Of a DNA stretch of 64,000 nucleotides, positions 34,359 through 42,920 are shown in pieces. Origin of the DNA: JAVVWB01 sp036652335 (lineage in GTDB: Bacteria > Synergistota > Synergistia > Synergistales > Synergistaceae). The notes beneath the pieces were generated by a model. It ran no database searches and was not told where the DNA came from. It worked only from the letters and a program-made list of their open reading frames with translations. Numbering within the stretch: position 1 is the first letter of the stretch; every line of letters starts with the position of its first letter. A program made the position numbers and the translations under genes. Location of the stretch: positions 17,584 through 81,583 of the forward strand of contig JAVVWB010000010.1 in NCBI GenBank assembly GCA_036652335.1, read 5' to 3'.

Positions 34359-36548
34359 ATGAGAGAAAAAACTGAGATAAAAATGAACTTCAAAGTCACA
34401 GGAATGACCTGTACTACATGCTCAAAAATAGTAGAAAGAACTATTTCAAAAATAGAGGGAGTAACATACGCATCAGTAAATCTAGCCACAGAAAGTGTTT
34501 TTGTAGTGGCAAGTCCCGAAGTTACATTTGATGAAATATCTAATGCTGTCAAAAAAAGTGGCTATGGAATATCAAAAGATATAGGCAAAAACCACGACGA
34601 AGAGAAATATAAAAAGGCACGCAACGAGCTTATATTTATATTTACATTTGGGCTTCCTGTATCAGTACTAATGATAATGCACATGATATATCACGTTGCA
34701 ATTCCTAACTACACACTGATCGAAATAGCAGCAGGTGCTATAGTTATATTTATAGGAGCTCACAGGACACTAAAAGGTGCGTGGATAGCAGGGATACACT
34801 CACATACGAACATGGACACTCTAATCACCATAAGCTCCGTAGCATCTTGGATTACAGCTGTCCTCGTGTTTTATGGTTACCCTATACCCTCTTTTGGTAC
34901 AGTGGGAATAATGATAATTATGATGCACTATCTTGGACGTTTTATAGAATCTAAACTCCGTGATAAAGCAGCAAAGCAGATAAAAAAGCTACTTACTCTT
35001 CAACCAAGAGAGGCAAGAGTAATAAGAGACAACCAAGCACTGATGGTACCTATAGATGCAGTAAAACCCCAATCGATAATACAGATAAATCCAGGAGAAC
35101 GTATTCCTCTTGATGGAATTATCATAAAAGGGCAATCAGACATAGACGAATCACTCCTTACAGGTGAACCGCTTCCTGTACACAAAGAAGAAAATTCCGA
35201 AGTCACAAGTGGAGCAATGAACCTCTCTGGCGTAATAAAAGTAGAAACGACAAAATTAGGAGAAGACACATTCCTCTCAAAAATGCTAGAACTAGTAAGA
35301 GAAGCACAAGGTAGCAAAATTCCATTACAAGCAGTAGCAGACAGGATAACGTTAGTATTCGTGCCAGCTGTACTTACTTTAGCAATAGCTAGTGCAATCG
35401 CATGGTACATAGGTTTCAATTATCTTTACGCATTAGTAGAACCATATGCAAAATACCTTCCATGGGGAGCAGTATTTAATCACGCAGAGCCAATAAACAT
35501 AGCTATATATTCATTTGTTGCAACTCTTGTAATAGCCTGCCCTTGCGCATTAGGGCTTGCAACACCTATAGCTTTAGTATCAAGCACAGGAGAAGCTTCA
35601 AGAAACGGGTTACTTATACGCAACGCAGAAGCAATACAAACATTACATAGAGCAAATTGCATTATACTGGACAAAACAGGAACTCTCACAATGGGCAAAA
35701 CAACTGTCATATCATGCGAAGTAGACACAGAGGAAAAACCTTACATTTACTCATTAGAAGCAAACTCAGGACACCCTCTTGCAAAAGCAATAAAAGAAGA
35801 TTTAGGAACGTTAGCTGCAAGAAATGCCACAGATCCAGACTCAGTTAAAGAAATCCCAGGTGATGGTATATACGGTAGATGGGGAAAAGATGAATGGTTT
35901 ATAGGAAAAACAAAAAATAGAAATTTTTGGGAAAATAAAATATCAACTTTTACAACACTTGTAGAAGTAAGAAAAAACTCAGAACCTATAGCTTACTTTG
36001 AAATAGCAGACTCTATAAGAAGCGACACACCAAACGCTATAAAAGACCTCAAACTACTTGGCATAACTCCAATAATGGCAACAGGCGACAGCAAAGAAAC
36101 AGCAGAAAAAATAGCAAACGAATCAGAAATTACAGAAGTCTACAGTGGTGTACTTCCTAAAGATAAGCTAGACATAGTACAGAGAGAACAAGCAAAAGGT
36201 AAAAAAGTAATAATGGTCGGAGACGGAATAAATGACGCAGCAGCACTAAAAGGAGCAGACATAGGAATTGCAATAGGAGCAGGAATGGATCTTGCAGTAG
36301 ACAATTCTGACATAGTAATTTTAAGCGGAGGAATATCAAAAGTAGTATCTGCCGTAAAAATATCAAGAATTACGTGGAAAATAATAATAGAAAATTTATT
36401 CTTTGCATTTTTGTACAACACAATTGCAATTCCGCTTGCAATGTCAGGACTTCTCCACCCAGTCGTAGCAGAAGTAGCAATGGCAATAAGCTCAATCACG
36501 GTTGTATTAAACTCTCTTAGAATAATAGGCTCTGCAGAAAGAAATTAA
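34359..36548 (+). CDS. copA: Copper-exporting P1B-type ATPase CopA
   Basis: This 729-residue P-type ATPase begins with one heavy-metal-associated domain (GMTCTTC, residues 15-21). It has the TGE motif (LLTGEPLPVH), the CPC metal site at C394-P-C396, and the phosphorylated D438 in DKTGT. The HP motif is SGHPLAKA and the hinge is VGDGINDAAAL. The C-terminal YN and MAISS helices fit the Cu+ class. Eight helices are expected. It pumps Cu+ out of the cytoplasm. AAGGGG precedes the ATG; a second in-frame ATG at 34383 is possible. The chaperone gene follows within 22 bases. Confidence 0.93.
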   Translation: MREKTEIKMNFKVTGMTCTTCSKIVERTISKIEGVTYASVNLATESVFVVASPEVTFDEISNAVKKSGYGISKDIGKNHDEEKYKKARNELIFIFTFGLPVSVLMIMHMIYHVAIPNYTLIEIAAGAIVIFIGAHRTLKGAWIAGIHSHTNMDTLITISSVASWITAVLVFYGYPIPSFGTVGIMIIMMHYLGRFIESKLRDKAAKQIKKLLTLQPREARVIRDNQALMVPIDAVKPQSIIQINPGERIPLDGIIIKGQSDIDESLLTGEPLPVHKEENSEVTSGAMNLSGVIKVETTKLGEDTFLSKMLELVREAQGSKIPLQAVADRITLVFVPAVLTLAIASAIAWYIGFNYLYALVEPYAKYLPWGAVFNHAEPINIAIYSFVATLVIACPCALGLATPIALVSSTGEASRNGLLIRNAEAIQTLHRANCIILDKTGTLTMGKTTVISCEVDTEEKPYIYSLEANSGHPLAKAIKEDLGTLAARNATDPDSVKEIPGDGIYGRWGKDEWFIGKTKNRNFWENKISTFTTLVEVRKNSEPIAYFEIADSIRSDTPNAIKDLKLLGITPIMATGDSKETAEKIANESEITEVYSGVLPKDKLDIVQREQAKGKKVIMVGDGINDAAALKGADIGIAIGAGMDLAVDNSDIVILSGGISKVVSAVKISRITWKIIIENLFFAFLYNTIAIPLAMSGLLHPVVAEVAMAISSITVVLNSLRIIGSAERN

Positions 36549-36570
36549 ATTACAGAAAGAAGTGTTTTAA

Positions 36571-36768
36571 ATGACAGAAATTAAAATCAAAGTTCCTGAT
36601 ATGACATGCGCTCACTGTGAAAAAAGGATAAGAGATGCCTTTGCAAATGAAAAAGTCGAAGTATTTTCTCTTGATTTAAAAACAAAAGAAATAATTGTAA
36701 AAACAGATAAATCATCAGAAAAAATAATTGAAATCTTGGACGAAGCAGGCTACGACGCAAAAATATAA
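36571..36768 (+). CDS. copZ: Copper chaperone, CopZ-like HMA protein
   Basis: This 65-residue ferredoxin-like HMA domain has the metal motif MTCAHC (residues 11-16), then EKRIRDAF and KIIEILDEAGYDAKI, standard for CopZ. It probably hands Cu+ to the CopA N-terminal domain. It is 22 bases downstream of copA and shares its promoter. AGAAAGAAG is only a weak ribosome site. Confidence 0.93.
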   Translation: MTEIKIKVPDMTCAHCEKRIRDAFANEKVEVFSLDLKTKEIIVKTDKSSEKIIEILDEAGYDAKI

Positions 36769-36840
36769 CAATATGTAAAAGATACTATAAAAAAGAGTGC
36801 TTACCCTACTAACCAGTAGATTAGATTTACTCAAAAAAAA

Positions 36841-36883
36841 TAAGGGGCACCAAAACGTATTTTATACGTTTTGGTGCCCCTTA
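36841..36883. terminator. Bidirectional terminator between copZ and the Ni/Co transporter
   Basis: A 20-bp perfect inverted repeat, TAAGGGGCACCAAAACGTAT with its complement, has a 3-base TTT loop. Eight A residues precede it, giving a U run for minus-strand transcripts. It lies between convergent genes. Confidence 0.93.
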
Positions 36884-36923
36884 TAAGTTTTACAAAGTTA
36901 ATAGTTGGTAATCCGTTGTGACA

Positions 36924-37781
36924 CTAAATAAGTGAAAGAGCCATAACAAATCCGATAAGTGCTATAACAACTGCCGATATTAGTTCCAGAACAGAGCTTA
37001 TTTTTTCAACTCCTTCAGAGAAAAGACATTCAAGCCAGTGAATTATCTTACCTCTACCTAATACTACAGCTACACCGATAAAAGCAACTAAAAGGAACAT
37101 GCCCATAGAAAGTCCAAGTACAGCAATTAGTCCTACTAATGGGATACCATTTGTAAATGAGAACGTTATTAAAAATATTGTTATTGGGCAAGGTACAAGG
37201 CCTGAGATCACTCCAAGCATTGCAGGACTAGAGTACTTTGACATAGAACAAGACTTATTGCAGTGATCGTGATGATGTTTGTGATGAGAGACCTCATGAA
37301 AGAAAAGAAAAAGTCCCAGAGACATTATTAAAAGCCCACTTATTCCTACAAGAAATCCTCTTATTTCTATATTAAAAAGTTCTTCCATGCCATTTAGTGC
37401 TGTAACAATAAGAAGAGAGAAAGCTATTGATACGAGCGTATGAACCAAAGACATCATACCAGCAAGTATTACAGCACTAGAGACTTTCTCTTCATGGTTC
37501 AAAAAGTATGTAGTAATTATTGCTTTACCATGTCCTGGAGCAGCTGAGTGCAGGAAACCATAAAATAGTGCTATTCCCCAAAAGGTAAATAATTTCCACG
37601 GAGTGACAGAGGTAGTAAAATTAGAGACATAACCCCTCATAACATTATCGTAATATTTTATTATTGGTAATATGTTTTCAAGAAAAAAGTATTTTCCGTA
37701 ACATACGAGTAATGATATGGCAACAGTGATTAGTAAAATGTAAAAGGCGTTTCTGATTATTTTGTTTAATATTTTCTTCAT
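36924..37781 (-). CDS. Nickel/cobalt transporter, NicO/RcnA family
   Basis: The 285-residue membrane protein has about six helices. The family motif HSAAPGHGKAIITTYFL carries metal-coordinating histidines, a cytoplasmic or periplasmic loop is very rich in histidine (HEVSHHKHHHDHC), and GLVPCPITIFLITFSF is the second conserved site. NicO/RcnA proteins move Ni2+ or Co2+, usually outward in E. coli RcnA; direction cannot be read from sequence. It is 18 bases downstream of cbiR on the same strand, so cobalt for cobamides is the likely cargo. Confidence 0.88.
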   Translation of the reverse strand: MKKILNKIIRNAFYILLITVAISLLVCYGKYFFLENILPIIKYYDNVMRGYVSNFTTSVTPWKLFTFWGIALFYGFLHSAAPGHGKAIITTYFLNHEEKVSSAVILAGMMSLVHTLVSIAFSLLIVTALNGMEELFNIEIRGFLVGISGLLIMSLGLFLFFHEVSHHKHHHDHCNKSCSMSKYSSPAMLGVISGLVPCPITIFLITFSFTNGIPLVGLIAVLGLSMGMFLLVAFIGVAVVLGRGKIIHWLECLFSEGVEKISSVLELISAVVIALIGFVMALSLI

Positions 37782-37799
37782 TTGTTTTCCTTCTGCTTT

Positions 37800-38615
37800 C
37801 TATCCTATTTTAATTTTATAGTTATCACAAAAAGTCCGTAAATCATTTACGGATAAATTGTAGTCATTTTCGAATACTTCCAAAGACATAACTCGTTCTT
37901 TACCGTCATTACATCTTTTTATAAGATCAGTAAGTAATTTCTTGTCAAAATACTCAGTAGAGACATGATCTTCTCCACTTGGATTAACTCCATGTAGATG
38001 TATTATTCTGGTATTAGCCAAATATTTATCCATCATTCCATATGGAGGGTACCCGTAAAGTGTAATATGTCCAATGTCAAAACAAACAGAAATTCCTGCC
38101 TTTTGAACAATGTCATATACGTATTCATACTTATAGTCCAAAGTCTCAGCACATATTTTCTTTTTATCGTCAACGGCAGATGCCAATCTCACTGTAGAAT
38201 TATATGTTATTTCTTTCCATTTTTCCATGTTGTTTGTAGGAGAACTTCCTCTTATCTCTCCTACCAAGTGAAGAACCCAACCGAATGGATTCATAGGTGC
38301 AAATAGGTCTATTGTTCTAAGACATAAATCCTCACACTCAATCCTTGTCTTCATATCGGGAAAGTGGCAAACACCAACAGGGAAGTGTACATTACAAGTC
38401 ATATCTAGCTCTTCACAAACATCTTTGAGTTTAGCTACTTCTTCTTTTGTAGGTATATTTGAATATTCAGGAGTTTCAAATAGAACTATCTCCATATCAG
38501 TAACATCTTTTGAAAGTTCACGCAAATTAGTTTCAAATGTACCTGGAATTACCCAAGAAGTACCGCCTACTCGCAATGTATTATTATTAAAGGTTAAGCG
38601 ATTTTTTTGACTCAT
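37800..38615 (-). CDS. cbiR: Cobamide-remodelling phosphodiesterase, CbiR-like
   Basis: This 271-residue TIM-barrel protein of the AP-endonuclease-2 (xylose isomerase-like) superfamily has the N-terminal LRVGGTSWVIPGTFETN, DMEIVLFETPEYSN, and histidine and glutamate metal ligands in NVHFPV, AETLDYKYEYV, CFDIGHITLYGYPP, IIHLHGV and SLEVFE. The GTSWVIP and VLFE blocks match CbiR, which cleaves the nucleotide loop of cobamides to cobinamide phosphate so the lower ligand can be replaced. I start at 38615, with AGAGGA upstream; an in-frame ATG at 38633 lies before that site. Recognition is from memory of the family, so moderate confidence; a sugar isomerase is the alternative. Confidence 0.75.
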   Translation of the reverse strand: MSQKNRLTFNNNTLRVGGTSWVIPGTFETNLRELSKDVTDMEIVLFETPEYSNIPTKEEVAKLKDVCEELDMTCNVHFPVGVCHFPDMKTRIECEDLCLRTIDLFAPMNPFGWVLHLVGEIRGSSPTNNMEKWKEITYNSTVRLASAVDDKKKICAETLDYKYEYVYDIVQKAGISVCFDIGHITLYGYPPYGMMDKYLANTRIIHLHGVNPSGEDHVSTEYFDKKLLTDLIKRCNDGKERVMSLEVFENDYNLSVNDLRTFCDNYKIKIG

Positions 38616-38726
38616 TGTATGTTCCTCTTTCATATTTTTTATTCCTTAATTATATATCTATTTCGTGGTATTATGAGGTACTGGTTGTGTCATTTATTTA
38701 TTTTTGTCTTTTTGGGAGCTATTATT

Positions 38727-39446
38727 ATGGACTTAGAAAGGTATTCTGTTATTAGCGAAAAAAATCCAAGAGAGATTGTACTTTTACGTGGCCATGGTTG
38801 TAGGTGGAAAAAGTGCTCTTTCTGTGACTATCATTTAGACTTCTCTTTAGACCAGAGTCAAAATGATATTCTAAATTCCGAAGTTTTAAATAGCGTCACA
38901 GGCATTTATAAAAAATTAGAGGTAATAAATTCAGGCAGTTTCTCCGATTTATCCAATTGCTGTGTAGAAAAAATTATCAATTTATGCCATAGTAAAAATA
39001 TAGACACATTACACACAGAATTCCACTGGATTGAGAGAGATAAAATCCCTTTATATAGGGAGCTACTTGCAAAGAAAAATATTTCTCTTAAAGTTAAAAG
39101 TGGCGTAGAAACTTTTGACTACGATTTGAGAGAAAATTATTTACATAAGGGTATAAATGAGAAAAATCATGATATAATTGCTTCTTTCTTTAATGAAGCT
39201 TGTTTTTTGTTTGGCATAGAAAAGCAAACATTTGAGTCAATGACCTACGACATAAACGAGGGTCTTAGACTTTTTGAGCGTATATGTATCAATATTATGT
39301 CACCAAACAGCACAAAGATAAAACCACACAAAGAAGTAATAGAGATTTTTTTACATGATATTTATCCTCATATAAAGGATAATAAGAGAATCGACATTTT
39401 GCTTAATAATTGTGATTTTGGTATAGGTAATAAAGGAGAGAATTAG
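38727..39446 (+). CDS. Radical SAM protein, probable queuine-salvage enzyme (QueL-like)
   Basis: The 239-residue protein has an early cluster motif GCRWKKCSFCDYH with C25, C30 and C33, a CX4CX2C spacing instead of the usual CX3CX2C. It is followed by a partial TIM-barrel pattern (LEVINSGSFSD, IDTLHTEFHWIERDKIP, LKVKSGVETFDYDLRENYLHKG, ACFLFGIEKQTFESM). The yhhQ gene starts three bases after its stop. Radical SAM genes beside YhhQ transporters act in queuine salvage (QueL) in Clostridioides, so I infer that role. I start at ATG 38727 with GGGAGC upstream; earlier in-frame ATGs add a hydrophobic, non-family stretch. Confidence 0.68.
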   Translation: MDLERYSVISEKNPREIVLLRGHGCRWKKCSFCDYHLDFSLDQSQNDILNSEVLNSVTGIYKKLEVINSGSFSDLSNCCVEKIINLCHSKNIDTLHTEFHWIERDKIPLYRELLAKKNISLKVKSGVETFDYDLRENYLHKGINEKNHDIIASFFNEACFLFGIEKQTFESMTYDINEGLRLFERICINIMSPNSTKIKPHKEVIEIFLHDIYPHIKDNKRIDILLNNCDFGIGNKGEN

Positions 39447-39449
39447 TAT

Positions 39450-40151
39450 ATGACAAATGAATTATTATTAGTTTTAAATCTTGTTTTTGTATATTCATCA
39501 GTATTGTTCTTTTATAAGCTTTTTGGAAAAGTAGGTCTCTTTATATTTACAGTAATAGCCACTATTACTGCAAATATTGAAGCTTTAATTTTGATAAATG
39601 CTTTTGGAATGGAGCAAACTCTAGGAAATATCCTTTTTGCTTCTACCTTTTTAATTACAGATATTCTAAGTGAGATGCACGGTAAAAAGGATTCTATAAC
39701 AGCAGTAAGACTTTCTATTTGCACATCTGTTGTCTTTATCATACTAACTCAATTCTGGCTTTTCTTCACTCCATCAAATAACGATATCGTTATGGGAAGT
39801 ATAAGAAATATTTTCTCTCATACTCCAAGACTTATGTTTTCCAGCTTCATTGTTTACGCCATTTCACAGTATTTTGATGTTTGGGCATATCATAAATGGT
39901 GGGATTTCACAAAAGCAAAATTCCACGATAAAGATAAATTCCTATGGCTTAGAAATAATGGCTCTACTCTAATATCACAATTCATTAACACAGTGCTCTT
40001 TACAATTTTTGCTTTTGGTGGCATTTATGAGATAAAGACTCTGGTCTCAATTATCTTTTCTACCTATTTAATTTATATTGTAACCAGCTTGGCAGACACA
40101 CCAGTTTTATATATTGCAAAATATATGACTTCAAAAGAAAAGTCCTTGTAA
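39450..40151 (+). CDS. yhhQ: Queuosine precursor transporter YhhQ (QPT)
   Basis: This 233-residue membrane protein has about six helices and the YhhQ/DUF165 hallmarks: an early FASTFLITDILSEMHGKKD, and the SSFIVYAISQYFDVWAYHKW block, then WLRNNGSTLISQFINTVLF. It imports queuine or preQ bases. It lies three bases after the radical SAM gene, so the two form an operon for salvage of the tRNA modification queuosine. No queC/D/E/F genes are present here, consistent with salvage rather than synthesis. Confidence 0.92.
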   Translation: MTNELLLVLNLVFVYSSVLFFYKLFGKVGLFIFTVIATITANIEALILINAFGMEQTLGNILFASTFLITDILSEMHGKKDSITAVRLSICTSVVFIILTQFWLFFTPSNNDIVMGSIRNIFSHTPRLMFSSFIVYAISQYFDVWAYHKWWDFTKAKFHDKDKFLWLRNNGSTLISQFINTVLFTIFAFGGIYEIKTLVSIIFSTYLIYIVTSLADTPVLYIAKYMTSKEKSL

Positions 40152-40192
40152 ATTTTCTTAAAAATAAAAAATCAATGAGTTTTACTAATATG

Positions 40193-40226
40193 TCCCCCTT
40201 TCACTGGCTATCCAGCAGAAGGGGGA
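40193..40226. terminator. Terminator between convergent yhhQ and tonB
   Basis: TCCCCCTT and AAGGGGGA flank an inner CTGG-CTAT-CCAG stem-loop, giving a long interrupted hairpin. AT-rich flanks lie on both sides. It can serve both converging transcripts. Confidence 0.7.
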
Positions 40227-40246
40227 TATATCATTATAGCTTTATT

Positions 40247-40930
40247 TTATTGTAGTAAAAATGTTATTGGTATCCTTGCTCTTACTTTTACGGGACTTTC
40301 AAATCTCCACTGTTCTACAGCCCTTACTGCACTTGCATCAAGTCTACCCCAACCTGAAGATTTTTCTATTTCGGTTTTCGTAACTCTACCATTATCTATT
40401 GTAACTATTATAGTTACAGTTCCCTCTTCTTTGCGTTTTCTTGAAAAGGCCGGATACTCTGGAATTACTTTTCTCGTTACAATCAAAGTCCTTACGTCAA
40501 CAGGGCCAACACTTTCGCCGCCGCTATTTCCGCTACCATGACCCTGTGTCCCTTGCCCAGTTTCTCCTGTAGCGTTTCCTACATCAGTTGTAGCAGAGTT
40601 AGAAGTTGCTTCAACAAGTTCTTCTATAGAAGTTTCTGTCGTTTTTGTCGATATATCCGTTGCGACTCTTTTTTCTTCTTTTTTTATTTCTTTTTTCTTT
40701 TTCTTTACTATATTTTGGGGTTGTTTAGGTTTTATTTGTTCCTTTTTGGGCTGTTCAAGCTTTTTACCCTCTTGTTCCTTAGGTTTCGAAGAAGTCATCA
40801 TTCTAAGAGTAACATTCATTATGGGGAGCTCTTTCTCTTTTTCCACTTCAGGATAAAATATGAGTAGTCCCAAATGAAAAACGATGCTTACTATTATTGC
40901 AATAGACCAAATCTTTTTTTCTTGATCCAT
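40247..40930 (-). CDS. tonB: Energy-transducing protein TonB
   Basis: The 227-residue protein has one N-terminal membrane helix (IWSIAIIVSIVFHLGLLIFY), a long Lys/Glu/Pro-rich periplasmic linker (PKQPQNIVKKKKKEIKKEE), a Gly-rich stretch, and a C-terminal TonB domain beginning RKVIPEYPAFSRKRKEEGTVTI and ending RAVEQWRFESPVKVRARIPITFLLQ. It connects the ExbBD motor to outer-membrane receptors. It is the last gene of the btuFDC-exbBD-tonB unit, so its main client is probably BtuB at 20.4-22.4 kb. Confidence 0.93.
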   Translation of the reverse strand: MDQEKKIWSIAIIVSIVFHLGLLIFYPEVEKEKELPIMNVTLRMMTSSKPKEQEGKKLEQPKKEQIKPKQPQNIVKKKKKEIKKEEKRVATDISTKTTETSIEELVEATSNSATTDVGNATGETGQGTQGHGSGNSGGESVGPVDVRTLIVTRKVIPEYPAFSRKRKEEGTVTIIVTIDNGRVTKTEIEKSSGWGRLDASAVRAVEQWRFESPVKVRARIPITFLLQ

Positions 40931-40931
40931 T

Positions 40932-41312
40932 TTATTCTCCGCCTTGCATTAGCAGACCAGCAGAGGTTATTCCTTCTTCTCTAAGAATAGACAAGACTTT
41001 TGCCACGACACCGTATGAAGAGTCCTTGTCACCTGCAACCAAGACTTCTCTCCCTGTATGCTCTTTTGCAAGGCGTCTTACATTCTCTTGTGTTACCTCT
41101 TGACCATTCCAGTAGATTAAACCATTCTTCTCAACTGTAAGCATAATCGCCTTATCTTGATTTGAGGAAACACCTTTGCCATTTGGCAAATCAACATCTA
41201 TTTTGCCCTGTATAAATGATGTGGTAAGGACAAAGAATATTATGAGCATAAAGAGGACATCTATTAGTGGCGTGATGTCTACGTCTGCACTCCTTCGTTT
41301 ATTTCTTCTCAT
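40932..41312 (-). CDS. exbD: Biopolymer transport protein ExbD
   Basis: This roughly 126-residue protein has one membrane helix after a basic N-terminus: ADVDITPLIDVLFMLIIFFVLTTSF, with the essential proton-coupling aspartate in PLIDVLF (D18 of this frame), and a small periplasmic domain. It forms the proton motor with ExbB. The ATG at 41312 gives the usual N-terminus; an in-frame GTG at 41321 adds three residues. It overlaps exbB and lies one base upstream of tonB. Confidence 0.93.
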   Translation of the reverse strand: MRRNKRRSADVDITPLIDVLFMLIIFFVLTTSFIQGKIDVDLPNGKGVSSNQDKAIMLTVEKNGLIYWNGQEVTQENVRRLAKEHTGREVLVAGDKDSSYGVVAKVLSILREEGITSAGLLMQGGE

Positions 41313-41922
41313 TACTTTCACTTCTTAACAATTGTTCTCTAATTAGAAAATCAGCTGCACGGTTTAATGTTTCTTCTTGATTGTCTATTCTCGATGTTAG
41401 TATGCCATGAACAAATATAGTAGGAATAGCAACTGTAAGTCCTGCTATTGTAGTAAAGAGTGCTTTCCATATACCACCTGTTACTGCTGTTGAACTTACT
41501 TGGCCGCCCAAATGAAGAGACTGGAACATTTCAGACATTCCAAGTACCGTTCCAAGTAATCCCAATAGAGGTGCAATTTTGCCTATTATTTCAAGTACAA
41601 AAAGGTGCTTTTCCCATCTGTAAAGCTCTCTTCTAACTTGTTGGTTTAGCAGAAGCTTCATATCTTCTGTATCAGTACTCCAATGATTTATAGCAACAGA
41701 GAAAAGCCTGTGCATGGAACTTTTTTGCTTGTCCAAAAGCTTATGAAGTTCGTTGTCGTTCTTCTCAAAGAGAGCTTTACCTACTTCAACTTCTAACTTT
41801 TCAGGATCACATGAAGATTGCTTAAAAAACCAGAGTCTCTCTATAACAACAGCAAACGAAACAATAGAGAGTACAAGTATCATCCACATTATGGAACCGC
41901 CTACAACAAATGACTCAATCAT
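41299..41922 (-). CDS. exbB: Biopolymer transport protein ExbB (MotA/TolQ/ExbB)
   Basis: This 207-residue proton-channel protein has an N-terminal helix (GGSIMWMILVLSIVSFAVVIERLWF), a cytoplasmic loop, then the conserved pair APLLGLLGTVLGMSEMF and GIWKALFTTIAGLTVAIPTIFVHGIL. I place the start at 41922, with AGGGGTG upstream; an in-frame ATG further left at 42030 would overlap btuC on the same strand. The operon position after btuC and before exbD is unusual for generic TonB loci. Confidence 0.92.
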   Translation of the reverse strand: MIESFVVGGSIMWMILVLSIVSFAVVIERLWFFKQSSCDPEKLEVEVGKALFEKNDNELHKLLDKQKSSMHRLFSVAINHWSTDTEDMKLLLNQQVRRELYRWEKHLFVLEIIGKIAPLLGLLGTVLGMSEMFQSLHLGGQVSSTAVTGGIWKALFTTIAGLTVAIPTIFVHGILTSRIDNQEETLNRAADFLIREQLLRSESNEKK

Positions 41923-41939
41923 ATCAACACCCCTATTTA

Positions 41940-42920
41940 TTATCTTTTGCCTTTTACAAGCAAAACTAAGAAAAATATTGACCCCACAAAAGAAGTTAGT
42001 ATTCCGACAGGTACTTCTGTTGGAGTCCACATCGTTCTAGCTACAGTGTCACAGAAAACCAAAAAAGAACCTCCGAAGAACAATGAAGTTATTACCAATT
42101 TTCTATGGTCTGTACCTACAAGTTTTCTGCATATATGAGGAACCATAAGTCCCACAAAACCGATAGGCCCACATACTGAAACAGCAAGTCCCACAGCAAA
42201 GGAGACAGAAATAAATAGAATACGTCTCATTATTTTTACTGAGACCCCCCTACTTGCGGCAATATCTTCTCCACATACAAATAGATTTAATTCCGGACCG
42301 TATATATAACCTACTGATGCTATGAGTATCAAAGCAGGCAAAGCTATATATAGTTGAGAAAACCCTATCGCTTGAAGCCCACCCATAGACCATCTCATCA
42401 TTTTGAAAGAGTCAGTAAAACCACTTCCATATTGCACTATCATATTAAGGCTTCCAAATAGATAGCTCATTGCTATCCCCGCTAAAAGTAGCGTTGCCTC
42501 AGACATTCCACCGCGTTTGAGATTACCTGCTAGGTATATTACAGAGGTCGCAAACATTGCACCAACAAAAGCTGATAGTGATATTCCGGATATTGTGTTT
42601 AGAAATGAAAATACTAGTCCTAACCTTATATAAATGACAGCACCAAAGGCCGCTCCTGTAGACACACCTAACATATCTGGTGAAGCAAGGGGGTTTCTAA
42701 ACATTGCTTGAAATATAAGTCCTGACACAGCGAGAGTTGCACCTACAGTCCAACCAAGTAATGTCCTAGGTATTCTCAAATCCCATAATATGTTTAAAAA
42801 TCCACCATCTGTCGTTTCAAATATCACAGAAAAAGGTATCTGTTGTGCTCCTAAAAATGGTGCAATTATAAGAACCGCCAATGAGGTAATAATGATAAAC
42901 GGTATCATTCCTTTTTTCAT
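41940..42920 (-). CDS. btuC: Cobalamin ABC transporter permease BtuC (FecCD family)
   Basis: The 326-residue FecCD permease has about ten helices, with LRIPRTLLGWTVGATLAVSGLIFQAMFRNPLASPDMLGVSTGAAFGAV near the N-terminus and VCGPIGFVGLMVPHICRKLVGTDHR near the C-terminus. Those are the two family signatures. It shares a transcript with btuF and btuD, overlaps btuD by four bases, and has AGGGGG ahead of the ATG. The B12 substrate comes from the riboswitch; the family also moves haem and siderophores. Confidence 0.93.
   Translation of the reverse strand: MKKGMIPFIIITSLAVLIIAPFLGAQQIPFSVIFETTDGGFLNILWDLRIPRTLLGWTVGATLAVSGLIFQAMFRNPLASPDMLGVSTGAAFGAVIYIRLGLVFSFLNTISGISLSAFVGAMFATSVIYLAGNLKRGGMSEATLLLAGIAMSYLFGSLNMIVQYGSGFTDSFKMMRWSMGGLQAIGFSQLYIALPALILIASVGYIYGPELNLFVCGEDIAASRGVSVKIMRRILFISVSFAVGLAVSVCGPIGFVGLMVPHICRKLVGTDHRKLVITSLFFGGSFLVFCDTVARTMWTPTEVPVGILTSFVGSIFFLVLLVKGKR

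Noticed and set aside
36778..36840. CTACTAACCAGTAG hairpin after copZ as a fourth metal-gene palindrome
   Set aside because: It does not fit GTTAG-N6-CTAAC and lies after the gene, beside the strong terminator.
38616..38726. PreQ1 riboswitch before the radical SAM/yhhQ pair
   Set aside because: The text GAGGTACTGGTTG is superficially similar, but there is no matching CCCTC stem or A-rich pseudoknot tail.
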